From NCBI GenBank assembly GCA_007133365.1, contig SLMV01000154.1, forward strand, positions 1 through 8,641: a stretch of DNA of 8,641 nucleotides, given 5' to 3'. Of this stretch, positions 1-5,623 are shown in pieces. The stretch's first letter is position 1. Every line of letters starts with the position of its first letter. The translations under genes were made by a program, and so were the position numbers. Source of the stretch: Clostridia bacterium (GTDB taxonomy: Bacteria; Bacillota; Sulfobacillia; SLMV01). Under the pieces are notes generated by a model that did not search any database, was not told the origin of the DNA, and was given only the letters and a program-made list of their open reading frames with translations.

Positions 1-761
1 TTCCCGTCGGGATACCCCTCGATGAGTCCGACCCGCTGAACGGGACCGAGAAAGCGTCGATACCATGCCCTTCGCTCGACATCTGGAAAAACCACATCGG
101 GGAACGATCCGGTTTCGTCCCAAAAGATCTGATAAGACACCTCGTAAGGCTCCTCATTATCAAACATCACGCGTTCAAAGCCGATAACACCCACACCTTC
201 TTGAAGTTCTCGCCGCTCGTAATAGGGGCTATCGGTATCGTCGTACAAGACCTCGATGACGCGCTCACCGGGCCGTCCCTCGATGCTCTCAATGGTGCAT
301 TGGAGCGTGGTGACACCGTCCTCCCCTTCAACTTCTTGGGTCCAGGTGGTGCCCACAGTGATTGGCGTTCGAAGGATCTCAATGGCATCATATTCGGAAT
401 CCAGCAACGCCTCTTCCTGTTTTTCCTGAATGATCACATCAGATCTCACCGTATAGGAAAGCGTAAACGAAAAATCCTGATCGGCTTCACCTCCCGATAG
501 GTCATCGACCTCCCCGGAGATCTCATAAACGCGTTCGTCCTCGTGTTGGCGGATGGCATTGAGCGTCATGTTATGCCCATAACCGGCAATGCCAGAAACC
601 CGCCAGCGAAATTCTTCATAAGACGGTAGAAAATCGTCGATCGCTATCGCATCGTCATTGTCCGCCCATACTCCCGAACCGGTCATCGCCAACGTTAGAA
701 AACCTAGCAACGTGATCATCAATAGTTTCGGAACAATTCCGTAAAACAGCGGCCGTCGCAT
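1..761 (-). CDS. Secreted SLH-domain protein, partial (C-terminus beyond window edge)
   Basis: This minus-strand frame is open from an ATG at 761 to the window edge, giving 253 residues without a stop. A ribosome binding site (AAGGAGAGGTGG, 771-782) lies 9 bases before the ATG. Residues 1-33 form a clear signal peptide: a basic start (MRRPLFYG), a hydrophobic core (about 13-26) and a cleavage-like end at VWA before Asp34. Residues about 45-215 are acidic and beta-rich. Features such as VGTTWTQEVEG and YYERRELQEGVGVIGFE recall secreted beta-sandwich domains with the pattern 'GTTW...YY..GVGLI', but I cannot name the family. From about residue 219, FPDVERRAWYRRF followed by VGLIEGYPDG matches the start of an SLH domain, which in known proteins binds pyruvylated cell-wall polymers. 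The likely role is a cell-surface protein held by C-terminal SLH repeats. How many repeats follow cannot be seen. It is divergent from the gene at 1159. Confidence 0.85.
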   Translation of the reverse strand, partial: MRRPLFYGIVPKLLMITLLGFLTLAMTGSGVWADNDDAIAIDDFLPSYEEFRWRVSGIAGYGHNMTLNAIRQHEDERVYEISGEVDDLSGGEADQDFSFTLSYTVRSDVIIQEKQEEALLDSEYDAIEILRTPITVGTTWTQEVEGEDGVTTLQCTIESIEGRPGERVIEVLYDDTDSPYYERRELQEGVGVIGFERVMFDNEEPYEVSYQIFWDETGSFPDVVFPDVERRAWYRRFLGPVQRVGLIEGYPDG

Positions 762-873
762 GTTGATCTACCACCTCTCCTTGATCACTAGCTTCGCCTT
801 AAACCGAACCAAGCCTCCCTCGGACAAAAAGACGTCCCTTGCGTCACTCGCACTAATAAAGCCAAAACCGGAG

Positions 874-913
874 CAAAGGGTTGAGTTTGAAAACAAAGGG
901 TGAAACTTCGAAA
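874..913. repeat. Two tandem 20-base direct repeats beginning CAAAGGGT
   Basis: CAAAGGGT occurs at 874-881 and again at 894-901, exactly 20 bases apart. The following bases are also similar (TGAGTTTGAAAA against GAAACTTCGAAA). Twenty bases is close to two helical turns, so a dimeric regulator could bind both copies on one face of the DNA. The repeats lie about 50-75 bases upstream of the plus-strand -35 candidate, a usual place for an activator, and inside the leader of the minus-strand gene. Function is inferred only from position. Confidence 0.4.
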
Positions 914-950
914 CGACCCGGTGTTCCCTCCTCGCTTTTCCTTCAGCGTC

Positions 951-980
951 TCGACCCTCCGGGAGACTTTAGCATATAAT
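951..980 (+). promoter_or_regulatory. Candidate sigma-A promoter for the duplicated-domain gene
   Basis: A perfect TATAAT (975-980) is preceded after 18 bases by TCGACC (951-956), which matches TTGACA at four of six positions. Transcription would start near 987, leaving a leader of about 170 bases before the ATG at 1159. A 5-bp inverted repeat, GTCTC (948-952) and GAGAC (963-967), overlaps the -35 element. Confidence 0.55.
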
Positions 981-1005
981 AACATTTGCATAGACATGAC
1001 GTCAT
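976..1005 (-). promoter_or_regulatory. Candidate divergent promoter for the SLH-protein gene
   Basis: Read on the minus strand, ATGACG (1000-1005, four of six matches to TTGACA) is followed after 18 bases by TATTAT (976-981, five of six matches to TATAAT). This -10 overlaps the plus-strand TATAAT almost completely, so the two polymerases could not bind at once. The leader would be about 200 bases. The AT-rich element is self-complementary in part, so one of the two promoters may be fortuitous. Confidence 0.35.
996..1005. promoter_or_regulatory. Perfect 10-bp palindrome ATGACGTCAT, possible operator
   Basis: ATGACGTCAT is a perfect palindrome lying between the two divergent genes and covering the minus-strand -35 candidate. 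A looser related arrangement, ATGAC with GTCGT after six bases, follows at 1024-1039. The position suits a dimeric regulator that controls the divergent pair. No regulator gene is visible in the window. Confidence 0.35.
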
Positions 1006-1042
1006 CCGCTCCGGCCCCGGTCGATGACTGACCCGTCGTGAC

Positions 1043-1074
1043 AAGGCGGGAGGGTCCGATTGGGCCAACGCCTT
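1043..1074 (+). other. Stem-loop in the leader of the duplicated-domain gene
   Basis: AAGGCG (1043-1048) pairs with CGCCTT (1069-1074). Inside it GGTCC (1053-1057) pairs with GGGCC (1062-1066, one G-U pair) around a GATT loop, with a small internal loop between the helices. No T-run follows, so it is not an intrinsic terminator. It could stabilise the mRNA or act as a control element. I do not recognise a known RNA family. Confidence 0.35.
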
Positions 1075-1147
1075 CAATCAAACGCGCTTCACGGGTTAGG
1101 CGGACGATCCTTCTCAATAATCGTTTGGCCAACGTCATTTGTGATTT

Positions 1148-1152
1148 GGAGG
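1148..1152 (+). promoter_or_regulatory. Ribosome binding site GGAGG that decides the start at 1159
   Basis: GGAGG lies 3 bases before the ATG at 1156 and 6 bases before the ATG at 1159. The second spacing is closer to normal for Gram-positive initiation, so 1159 is chosen. The two starts differ by one methionine. A start further upstream (1060) has no comparable site and would put about 33 unlikely residues before the membrane segment. Confidence 0.7.
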
Positions 1153-1158
1153 AAAATG

Positions 1159-2127
1159 ATGAAGGGAAAAGATTATCTCCTCATGTTACTCTTTGGAGGA
1201 TTGTTGCTTTGGGGAATCACCTATTTCGCTTCGATCCAACCCGAGACGGAAACGCCCGAACAAGTTCAACAGCCAGAATCCAAACTGCCGAAAGATGCCC
1301 TCGAATTCGAAGCGAGTCAAATTTTCGGGGAACCAAGGGAGACGAAAAGCGTTCGTGAAAGAGAGGTCACCGTTGAGGGAGTCGGAACCTTTCCCTTTGA
1401 TCCCGCCGACATCCAAACGGTGCGGCCCGATATCTTTAGGCCCGGGCACTTCTCCCTCTTTGACGTCTTGCATCATCTTTACCAGCAAGAGCTCGTGGAC
1501 CTTACCTATTCGTTTGACGAGAGCATGAATACGCATGTCATCGGGCGGCTTAACGGCGAAGAATATTGGTGGTACGACGCCTACTACGACGGGGGTTGGC
1601 CCGAATCCAGCGTCTTTCGTATGGACCATTACCCCTATAAGGATGGAATGTTCCTGGCCTTTAAGCCCCTATCCGCCGATCGGCTCGGCTCCATCGAGCG
1701 CATATTCCGAGAAGAGGTGGCCCGAAGGGAAGCCAACGATGGCAACGTCATCATCCCGGAGGTTATCATACGCGGTCGCAACGAGACCTTGCGCTTCGAC
1801 CAGGTAGAAGTGACGGCCCATGACCTGAGGGACGACATGCTCCAACCCGGGGTCATTACCGCCATCGATGTGATCCTGTCGCTGGGCGACGCGGGGAAGA
1901 TTCGCTATGACCTAAAATGGTACGAGTCAATTGGAACCGCCGACATCGTCAAAAGTTATTGGGTCGAGCGCATCAACGACGATACCGCGTATGACCGCTG
2001 CGGCTTCGTTTATGAGGCGGGTTCCGATGTCTTTCGCTTCTTCCGCGGTAACCATGTCCACATCCCCTCCGATGTGCGCGTGCTCAACTCGCCGGAATAC
2101 GTCGAATATTTTTGGATCTGCATATAA
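1159..2127 (+). CDS. Membrane-anchored protein with two copies of a DUF4430-like domain
   Basis: This 322-residue protein begins MKGKDYLLML and has one hydrophobic segment (about 5-24) with no lipobox cysteine, so it is probably a signal anchor with the rest outside the membrane. A charged Pro/Glu/Gln-rich linker (27-60) follows. The remainder is an internal duplication. Copy 1 (about 68-146) reads EVTVEG, FDPADI, FRPG, FDVL, then NGEEYWWYDAYYDGG. Copy 2 (about 200-289) reads EVIIRG, FDQVEV, LQPG, IDVI, then WVERINDDTAYDRCGFVYEAG. The order 'charged strand, PG turn, DVL/DVI helix, strand, NG/ND-Trp/Tyr-rich hairpin' recalls DUF4430/transcobalamin C-terminal-like domains. That is my inference, not a database match. 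C281 and C321 are the only cysteines. The gene is divergent from the SLH-protein gene and followed by a candidate terminator, so it is probably transcribed alone. Its biochemical role is unknown. Confidence 0.8.
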   Translation: MKGKDYLLMLLFGGLLLWGITYFASIQPETETPEQVQQPESKLPKDALEFEASQIFGEPRETKSVREREVTVEGVGTFPFDPADIQTVRPDIFRPGHFSLFDVLHHLYQQELVDLTYSFDESMNTHVIGRLNGEEYWWYDAYYDGGWPESSVFRMDHYPYKDGMFLAFKPLSADRLGSIERIFREEVARREANDGNVIIPEVIIRGRNETLRFDQVEVTAHDLRDDMLQPGVITAIDVILSLGDAGKIRYDLKWYESIGTADIVKSYWVERINDDTAYDRCGFVYEAGSDVFRFFRGNHVHIPSDVRVLNSPEYVEYFWICI

Positions 2128-2170
2128 GGGATTTGCTAAACGTATCGCGAAGGGTTGAAATGACGGTGGG

Positions 2171-2208
2171 GCCCGCTTCCGACGACCGGATATTGGTTCG
2201 AAGCGGGC
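2171..2208 (+). terminator. Candidate terminator hairpin behind the duplicated-domain gene
   Basis: GCCCGCTTC (2171-2179) pairs perfectly with GAAGCGGGC (2200-2208), a 9-bp stem with a 20-base loop that can fold further (ACC/GGT inside). The sequence that follows, TTCAATTGAA (2209-2218), is itself a palindrome and not a T-run. Termination strength is therefore uncertain, though the position 43 bases after the stop codon fits. Confidence 0.5.
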
Positions 2209-2224
2209 TTCAATTGAAACGCGA

Positions 2225-2243
2225 CGATCAATATTCGATCAAT
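2225..2243 (+). repeat. CGATCAAT direct repeat, 11-base spacing, upstream of the oxidoreductase gene
   Basis: CGATCAAT occurs at 2225-2232 and 2236-2243, start to start 11 bases, about one helical turn. It lies 57-75 bases before the oxidoreductase start. A -35-like TTGAAA (2214-2219) stands just before it, but I cannot find a convincing -10 at the right distance. It may be a regulator site. Confidence 0.35.
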
Positions 2244-2299
2244 CTTAGGTCAAGACATTAGAAGAAAGACGCACCGGATGCATATGAGGGAGGGGAAAT

Positions 2300-3670
2300 A
2301 TGAGAAACTATGATCTCATTGTCATCGGGGGTGGTACCGCGGGATTGAACGTGGCGCGGCCGGCATCCGCAAGAGGTTGGCAGGTGGCACTGGTTGAAGC
2401 GAAACAGCTCGGGGGAACGTGTGTCAATCGCGGCTGCATTCCCACGAAAACCTTGATTCATTCCGCGAAGGTAATGCATCAGGTCAAAACCGCCCGCCAC
2501 TTTGGCATTCAAACCGGCGAGCCCCAAGCCGACTGGCCAAGCATGGTTGCCCGAAAAGACGACGTGGTGCGGCGGATGCGAGATGCCAATTACCGATCGA
2601 TCGAGGCAAACGACCATATCGCATTCTATGAAGGCGCGGCGTCTTTTTCCGGACCTCAGACACTGGAGGTTAAAAGGCAACACATGACCGCCGATCGAAT
2701 CGTCATCGCCACCGGTGCCGGGCCGTTCATCCCGCCCATCCCCGGGCTGGAGGAGACCAACTATCTGACATCGACTTCGGTCATGGAACTCGAAACGCTC
2801 CCTGAAACCCTGCTCATCATCGGGGGCGGCATCATCGCCGTTGAATTCTCCCAAATGCTCGCACGACTGGGCGTTAACGTCACGATCGTCCAACGCAGTG
2901 ATCGGCTGGCACCCAATCTAGAGCCGGGCATCTCCGAAACGCTACAAAAGATTCTGGAAAAAGAGAACATTGCCGTGGTGACGGATGCGGAGGTCGAAGA
3001 AGTCATTCAAAAGGACGACCACATCATCATTCGCGCCACCGGAAAAAACGACACCTCCGAAGAATGGACCGTCAAAAAGGTGCTGGTCGCCACCGGTCGG
3101 GCACCCAATACGGCCACCTTGAATCTCGAGAAAGCAAACGTTTCGACGAATGCGAGGGGATATATCGAGGTGGATCACACCTTTGCCACGAGCGCTCCCG
3201 GCATCTGGGCCATCGGGGACGTGATCGGCGGTGCCATGTTTACCCATAAGGCCTGGCACGACGGCGTCCTATTAGCCCGACATCTCCTCGATGGGGCATC
3301 CATCCATTCCGAAGAACGTTTGATTCCCTTCGGCGTGTTCAATGATCCCGAAATTGCCGGCGTCGGTCTTGGATTCGAAGCAGCGAAAGACCAAGGGTAC
3401 CCGGTTCGAATTCAAACGTTTCCCTTTGAAAATGTCGGTCGTGCCCGGGCCATGGGAGAGCGCGAGGGATTCGTCCAACTGGTCGTAGAAGAGGAAACCG
3501 ATACCATCTTGGGCGCTCACATCATTGGGCCGCAGGCGGGCGAAATCATCCATGAGTTGGTCATGGCCATGCGGTTAAAGGCAACCCTCCACGACCTACA
3601 AGACATGATGCATATTCACCCCACCCTGGCGGAATCCATCAATTCCACAGGATTGGCGACACCCGATTGA
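2300..3670 (+). CDS. FAD/NAD(P)-dependent disulfide oxidoreductase, mercuric reductase/lipoamide dehydrogenase class
   Basis: This complete 456-residue flavoenzyme belongs to class I pyridine nucleotide-disulfide oxidoreductases, cytoplasmic dimers that pass electrons from NAD(P)H through FAD to a redox disulfide. The FAD fold opens at IGGGTAG (9-15). The redox pair is C41 and C46 in GGTCVNRGCIPTK. The second nucleotide fold is IIGGGIIAVE (173-182). The second FAD contact is TSAPGIWAIGD (297-307). The interface base is H440 with E445 in HIHPTLAE. At the end of the second strand of the NAD(P) fold stands Gln198-Arg199, where NADH enzymes carry Glu, so NADPH is the likelier donor (inferred). 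It has no N-terminal HMA domain and no C-terminal Cys-Cys pair, so true mercuric reductase activity is unlikely. No 2-oxo acid dehydrogenase genes are near, so a lipoamide dehydrogenase role is not supported. The RclA-like class is another option. Start: GAGGGAGGGG at 2286-2295. Terminators on both sides suggest a single-gene transcript. Confidence 0.9.
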   Translation: MRNYDLIVIGGGTAGLNVARPASARGWQVALVEAKQLGGTCVNRGCIPTKTLIHSAKVMHQVKTARHFGIQTGEPQADWPSMVARKDDVVRRMRDANYRSIEANDHIAFYEGAASFSGPQTLEVKRQHMTADRIVIATGAGPFIPPIPGLEETNYLTSTSVMELETLPETLLIIGGGIIAVEFSQMLARLGVNVTIVQRSDRLAPNLEPGISETLQKILEKENIAVVTDAEVEEVIQKDDHIIIRATGKNDTSEEWTVKKVLVATGRAPNTATLNLEKANVSTNARGYIEVDHTFATSAPGIWAIGDVIGGAMFTHKAWHDGVLLARHLLDGASIHSEERLIPFGVFNDPEIAGVGLGFEAAKDQGYPVRIQTFPFENVGRARAMGEREGFVQLVVEEETDTILGAHIIGPQAGEIIHELVMAMRLKATLHDLQDMMHIHPTLAESINSTGLATPD

Positions 3671-3720
3671 GTCCAGGGTAGCTGCGGTTGTTTTGAAGTG
3701 AGGTTGAATGATGCTTCGGT

Positions 3721-3766
3721 CGGTCCCCCGCGATGTTTATGGTTTCATCGCGCGGGCCGGCCTTTT
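3721..3766 (+). terminator. Rho-independent terminator behind the oxidoreductase gene
   Basis: CGCGATG (3729-3735) pairs with CATCGCG (3746-3752). After a one-base bulge three more G-C pairs and an outer GG/CC extend it to a GC-rich stem of about 12 bp around a 10-base loop. TTTT follows at 3763-3766. It lies 50 bases after the oxidoreductase stop codon. Confidence 0.75.
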
Positions 3767-4027
3767 ATGGGTCCGCGCCCAAACCGAGGCACGACATAAT
3801 GCATGCTCCTTCTCCTCGCGCGGGAACCGGTCTTGAGGCCGTCCCTTTTTGGCCAACCCACAAGGTGCTCACCCTCTGCTGGTTCGTGCGCTGAGACATT
3901 TTCCACCGATTCCCCTCAATCCCTCGGCATGATGTCGCGTGAAGATAAAAAGGAGTCCCGGGTATATAGAGCGAAATGGGTTGCATTATCGGTTATCGGT
4001 GGGGCCGACGATTCTCCGGAGTCGCTG

Positions 4028-4057
4028 TTGACACCTTGCTGGCCTTACCTCATTAAT
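4028..4057 (+). promoter_or_regulatory. Candidate sigma-A promoter for the CFI-box-like gene
   Basis: A perfect TTGACA (4028-4033) is followed after 18 bases by ATTAAT (4052-4057, four of six matches to TATAAT). Transcription would start near 4064 and leave a leader of about 130 bases. A direct repeat TCAATCGG lies right at the predicted start point, where a repressor could act. Confidence 0.55.
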
Positions 4058-4082
4058 TGCCGACCTCAATCGGGTCAATCGG

Positions 4083-4112
4083 AAAATGACGATCGTTCAT
4101 CGGCCTCATTTT
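4083..4112 (+). other. Leader hairpin with A-run and T-run arms, possible attenuator
   Basis: AAAATGA (4083-4089) pairs with TCATTTT (4106-4112). CGAT (4090-4093) continues the helix with ATCG (4099-4102) around a CGTTC loop, leaving GCC (4103-4105) bulged. The stem ends in TTTT and starts with AAAA, the layout of a bidirectional intrinsic terminator, but its core is short. It lies about 20 bases after the predicted transcription start, so it could act as an attenuator or 5' stabiliser. Confidence 0.35.
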
Positions 4113-4180
4113 AGTACGTCGGATTGCCAAGGCGCAAAGGGTCCCGTTCTTTTATACATCGGGACGGTGCCACCAGCCGA

Positions 4181-4186
4181 AAGGAG
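4181..4186 (+). promoter_or_regulatory. Ribosome binding site AAGGAG that decides the start at 4194
   Basis: AAGGAG ends 7 bases before the ATG at 4194, a near-ideal spacing. The same frame is open back to an ATG at 4086, but that one has no site before it and lies inside the leader hairpin. A second in-frame ATG at 4200 would be 13 bases away and is less likely. Confidence 0.8.
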
Positions 4187-4193
4187 TCTCACC

Positions 4194-5405
4194 ATGCCCA
4201 TGAAATTTACGTTTCTCACGGATGCATTGATGGATGCACGGGCCACGCTTTACATGCGGCAATCCCTGATCACCTGGTATCCGGTCGCACAGGTCCCGGT
4301 TCAAAACCTCTCCGCAACCTTTCCTATCAATCCGACGTCTCCAATGACATTTGCCTTTACCATTGAAGATATGGGCGATATGGTGGCCCGGAGCGGCCGA
4401 TTGGACCTGTCCGCTGGGGAGTGGGATCAGGCGTCGGGCACCTTTACTGCCACCTATTATTTACAAGAAACCGAAGATCCGATGACCATCGCACCATCGG
4501 AACTCGACGAAATGGCGCCTTCGGTCCCCCAAACCTTCGACGACGGGGGTTCTCCGGTTTTTCGCATGGATCGTTTAGATTTGAACATCAAGGGAAATGT
4601 CATCAGCGCAGAGGGGGATGGCGAGTATCTCCGGCGCGGTGCCGGTCCGTTAACCTTCGTTTATGAGTTTCGCCTAAAACCAAGTCGGGGATTGCTAAGG
4701 GTGGAGCGTGTCATCGATGTCGAAACCGTCTATTCGCGGGTGCGCAGTGCGCGAACCGGATTTGGTCGCATTACGAACCCCATTATCAATTTGGTGCTAC
4801 GTTTCTTGCGAGACAGTTTATCGGATACGTTTCGCGATTCCATTCAAGCGGCGATTGACGAGACCGTGGCCGAAGAAATGGCCGAATTCGATGTGGGGGC
4901 TCCCATTACCGTGACCCTCCGAGCCGTCGAGATCACGGAATCGGACGGTGTGACGATCTGGCCGCTGGGATTGCTGAACCTGCAATCCGTGTGTCCTTCG
5001 TCCCTCAGCACCCAAACGAATCAACTGCGGTCAAAGTCTCAGGTCCGGGCACTCGCCCGTATGCGGGATCGCGTCTTAACGAAGTCCTCCAAAGGCCGGG
5101 AACTGCTGGATCTTTTTGAACGGCATCGGGGCGAATTAACTCGATTGCTTCTGACCCATCCCCAGCTCCTCAAACAGTTCGATCAAACCATCAACACCGG
5201 TCTCAATGATTTTTCGATCCATACACCGGAAGCGGGCACCCTGTCGAAGGAAACCCACACCGAGGCCGCCCGCTTCGTCCGAATGCTAAAGGAAGTGGGA
5301 TCTTTTGAATTGGCCCAACTTGGAGACGATCTTCTCCGAGATACTCGGGCGTTGGTTGATCGACCGGTCGGACAGGTATTTCGGAGATGGGACGAACCGA
5401 GATGA
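4194..5405 (+). CDS. Hypothetical protein with CFI-box-like C-terminal region
   Basis: I do not recognise this 403-residue protein as a whole. It has no signal peptide or membrane segment, so it is probably cytoplasmic. Residues about 1-180 are rich in predicted beta strands (for example GTFTATYYLQ, LTFVYEFRLK). Residues 190-232 look like a long amphipathic helix pair (NPIINLVLRFLRDSL, AAIDETVAEEMAEF), followed by another strand pair (PITVTLRAVEI). From C267 the sequence resembles the CFI-box C-terminal family, whose known form is 'CFIATAAYG...LR.FRD..L....GR.....YY..SP'. Here it is C267-PSSLS, then VRALARMRDRVL (284-295), GRELLDLFERH (301-311) and a helical tail to the end. The CFI core itself is degenerate, and YY is replaced by LF, so this is a remote resemblance. 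The only cysteine is C267. The gene has its own promoter candidate and runs toward mgtA, 242 bases downstream. Function is unknown. Confidence 0.8.
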   Translation: MPMKFTFLTDALMDARATLYMRQSLITWYPVAQVPVQNLSATFPINPTSPMTFAFTIEDMGDMVARSGRLDLSAGEWDQASGTFTATYYLQETEDPMTIAPSELDEMAPSVPQTFDDGGSPVFRMDRLDLNIKGNVISAEGDGEYLRRGAGPLTFVYEFRLKPSRGLLRVERVIDVETVYSRVRSARTGFGRITNPIINLVLRFLRDSLSDTFRDSIQAAIDETVAEEMAEFDVGAPITVTLRAVEITESDGVTIWPLGLLNLQSVCPSSLSTQTNQLRSKSQVRALARMRDRVLTKSSKGRELLDLFERHRGELTRLLLTHPQLLKQFDQTINTGLNDFSIHTPEAGTLSKETHTEAARFVRMLKEVGSFELAQLGDDLLRDTRALVDRPVGQVFRRWDEPR

Positions 5406-5414
5406 TCTAGAAAT

Positions 5415-5473
5415 CCGAACGGCAAAAGCCCAAAAATCGGAGGGATTGAAAGGGGCGAACAAGTACCGTTCGG
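5415..5473 (+). repeat. Inverted repeat CCGAACGG / CCGTTCGG in the mgtA leader
   Basis: CCGAACGG (5415-5422) and CCGTTCGG (5466-5473) are perfect 8-bp complements 43 bases apart. The 5' arm lies outside and the 3' arm inside the larger stem at 5436-5547, so the two structures are topologically exclusive (a pseudoknot would be needed to form both). This is the geometry of alternative leader folds. Confidence 0.4.
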
Positions 5474-5547
5474 GAGCTGCGCTCGGCCCAAGATCAGGAA
5501 AACCGCGAGATGATGGTTCAAAGCCCGACCGCCCCTTACCCTCCGAT
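5436..5547 (+). promoter_or_regulatory. 17-bp long-range stem in the mgtA leader
   Basis: ATCGGAGGG (5436-5444) pairs perfectly with CCCTCCGAT (5539-5547). After an internal loop of five bases against one, AAGGGGCG (5450-5457) pairs perfectly with CGCCCCTT (5530-5537). That gives 17 Watson-Crick pairs, mostly G-C, closing a loop of about 70 bases. Inside the loop TCGGG (5470-5474) can pair with CCCGA (5524-5528). No T-run follows, so it is not a simple terminator of the upstream gene. Its position in the leader of a Mg2+ transporter suggests an RNA switch or attenuator. I checked for the M-box Mg2+ riboswitch core and do not see it. Confidence 0.5.
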
Positions 5548-5623
5548 CCACAAGGAGAAGAAGGAAGCATCACATCCGGACGAAACCGCCTTTTATCTAA
5601 AGACGTGGATCCAGTTTGGTTAG
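5510..5623 (+). CDS. Possible proline-rich leader peptide upstream of mgtA (37 aa)
   Basis: A small ORF with a double ATG (5510 and 5513) encodes 37 residues beginning MMVQSPTAPYPPIHKEKK and ending KTWIQFG before TAG (5621-5623). Prolines stand at positions 6, 9, 11 and 12 and again at 23. Codons 7-13, including three of these prolines, cover the 3' arm of the long-range stem (5530-5547), so a ribosome there would open or mask the stem. It ends 24 bases before the mgtA ATG and is in the same frame. The ribosome binding site is weak (AGGA at 5496-5499, 10 bases before the first ATG). In enteric bacteria mgtA is controlled by the proline-rich leader peptide MgtL. This peptide shares the position and proline content but not the sequence. 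It could also be a chance frame. Confidence 0.35.
   Translation: MMVQSPTAPYPPIHKEKKEASHPDETAFYLKTWIQFG

Larger units (their letters stand above)
762..1158. other. Divergent intergenic regulatory region
   Basis: About 400 bases separate the two divergent envelope genes, and I find no convincing gene here. The open frames that cross it have no ribosome binding site at their starts and overlap the promoter signals. It holds candidate promoters for both directions (951-980 plus, 976-1005 minus), a perfect 10-bp palindrome (996-1005), a 20-base tandem direct repeat (874-913) and a stem-loop in the plus-strand leader (1043-1074). If the promoters are right, both genes have long 5' untranslated regions (roughly 170-210 bases). 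I looked for known riboswitch cores such as c-di-GMP, TPP and T-box and recognised none. Confidence 0.6.
3767..4193. other. Long non-coding stretch and leader before the CFI-box-like gene
   Basis: About 430 bases carry no gene I can support. The frames open here lack ribosome binding sites and resemble nothing. It holds a tandem 7-base repeat TTATCGG twice (3986-3999), a promoter candidate (4028-4057), a direct repeat TCAATCGG (4066-4073 and 4075-4082), a leader hairpin (4083-4112) and a GTCCCG/CGGGAC inverted repeat (4141-4146 with 4160-4165, 13-base loop). The part from 3767 to about 3985 shows nothing I can interpret. Confidence 0.5.

Noticed and set aside
788..1138. A 116-codon minus-strand frame in the divergent intergenic region
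   Set aside because: It runs through both promoter candidates, lacks a ribosome binding site and resembles no protein.
2258..2893. A 211-codon minus-strand frame inside the oxidoreductase gene
   Set aside because: It lies antisense to the flavin motifs, crosses the promoter region and has no recognisable domain.
2300..3670. Naming the flavoenzyme merA or lpdA
   Set aside because: It lacks the HMA domain and C-terminal cysteine pair of MerA and has no dehydrogenase-complex neighbours, so neither symbol is justified.
3975..4055. A 26-codon ORF (MGCIIGYRWGRRF...) after an AAGGAG at about 3950
   Set aside because: The ribosome binding site is more than 20 bases from the ATG and the frame overlaps the promoter candidate.
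3803..4114. A 103-codon plus-strand frame before the CFI-box-like gene
   Set aside because: No ribosome binding site stands before its ATG, it crosses the TTGACA promoter candidate, and its composition is not protein-like.
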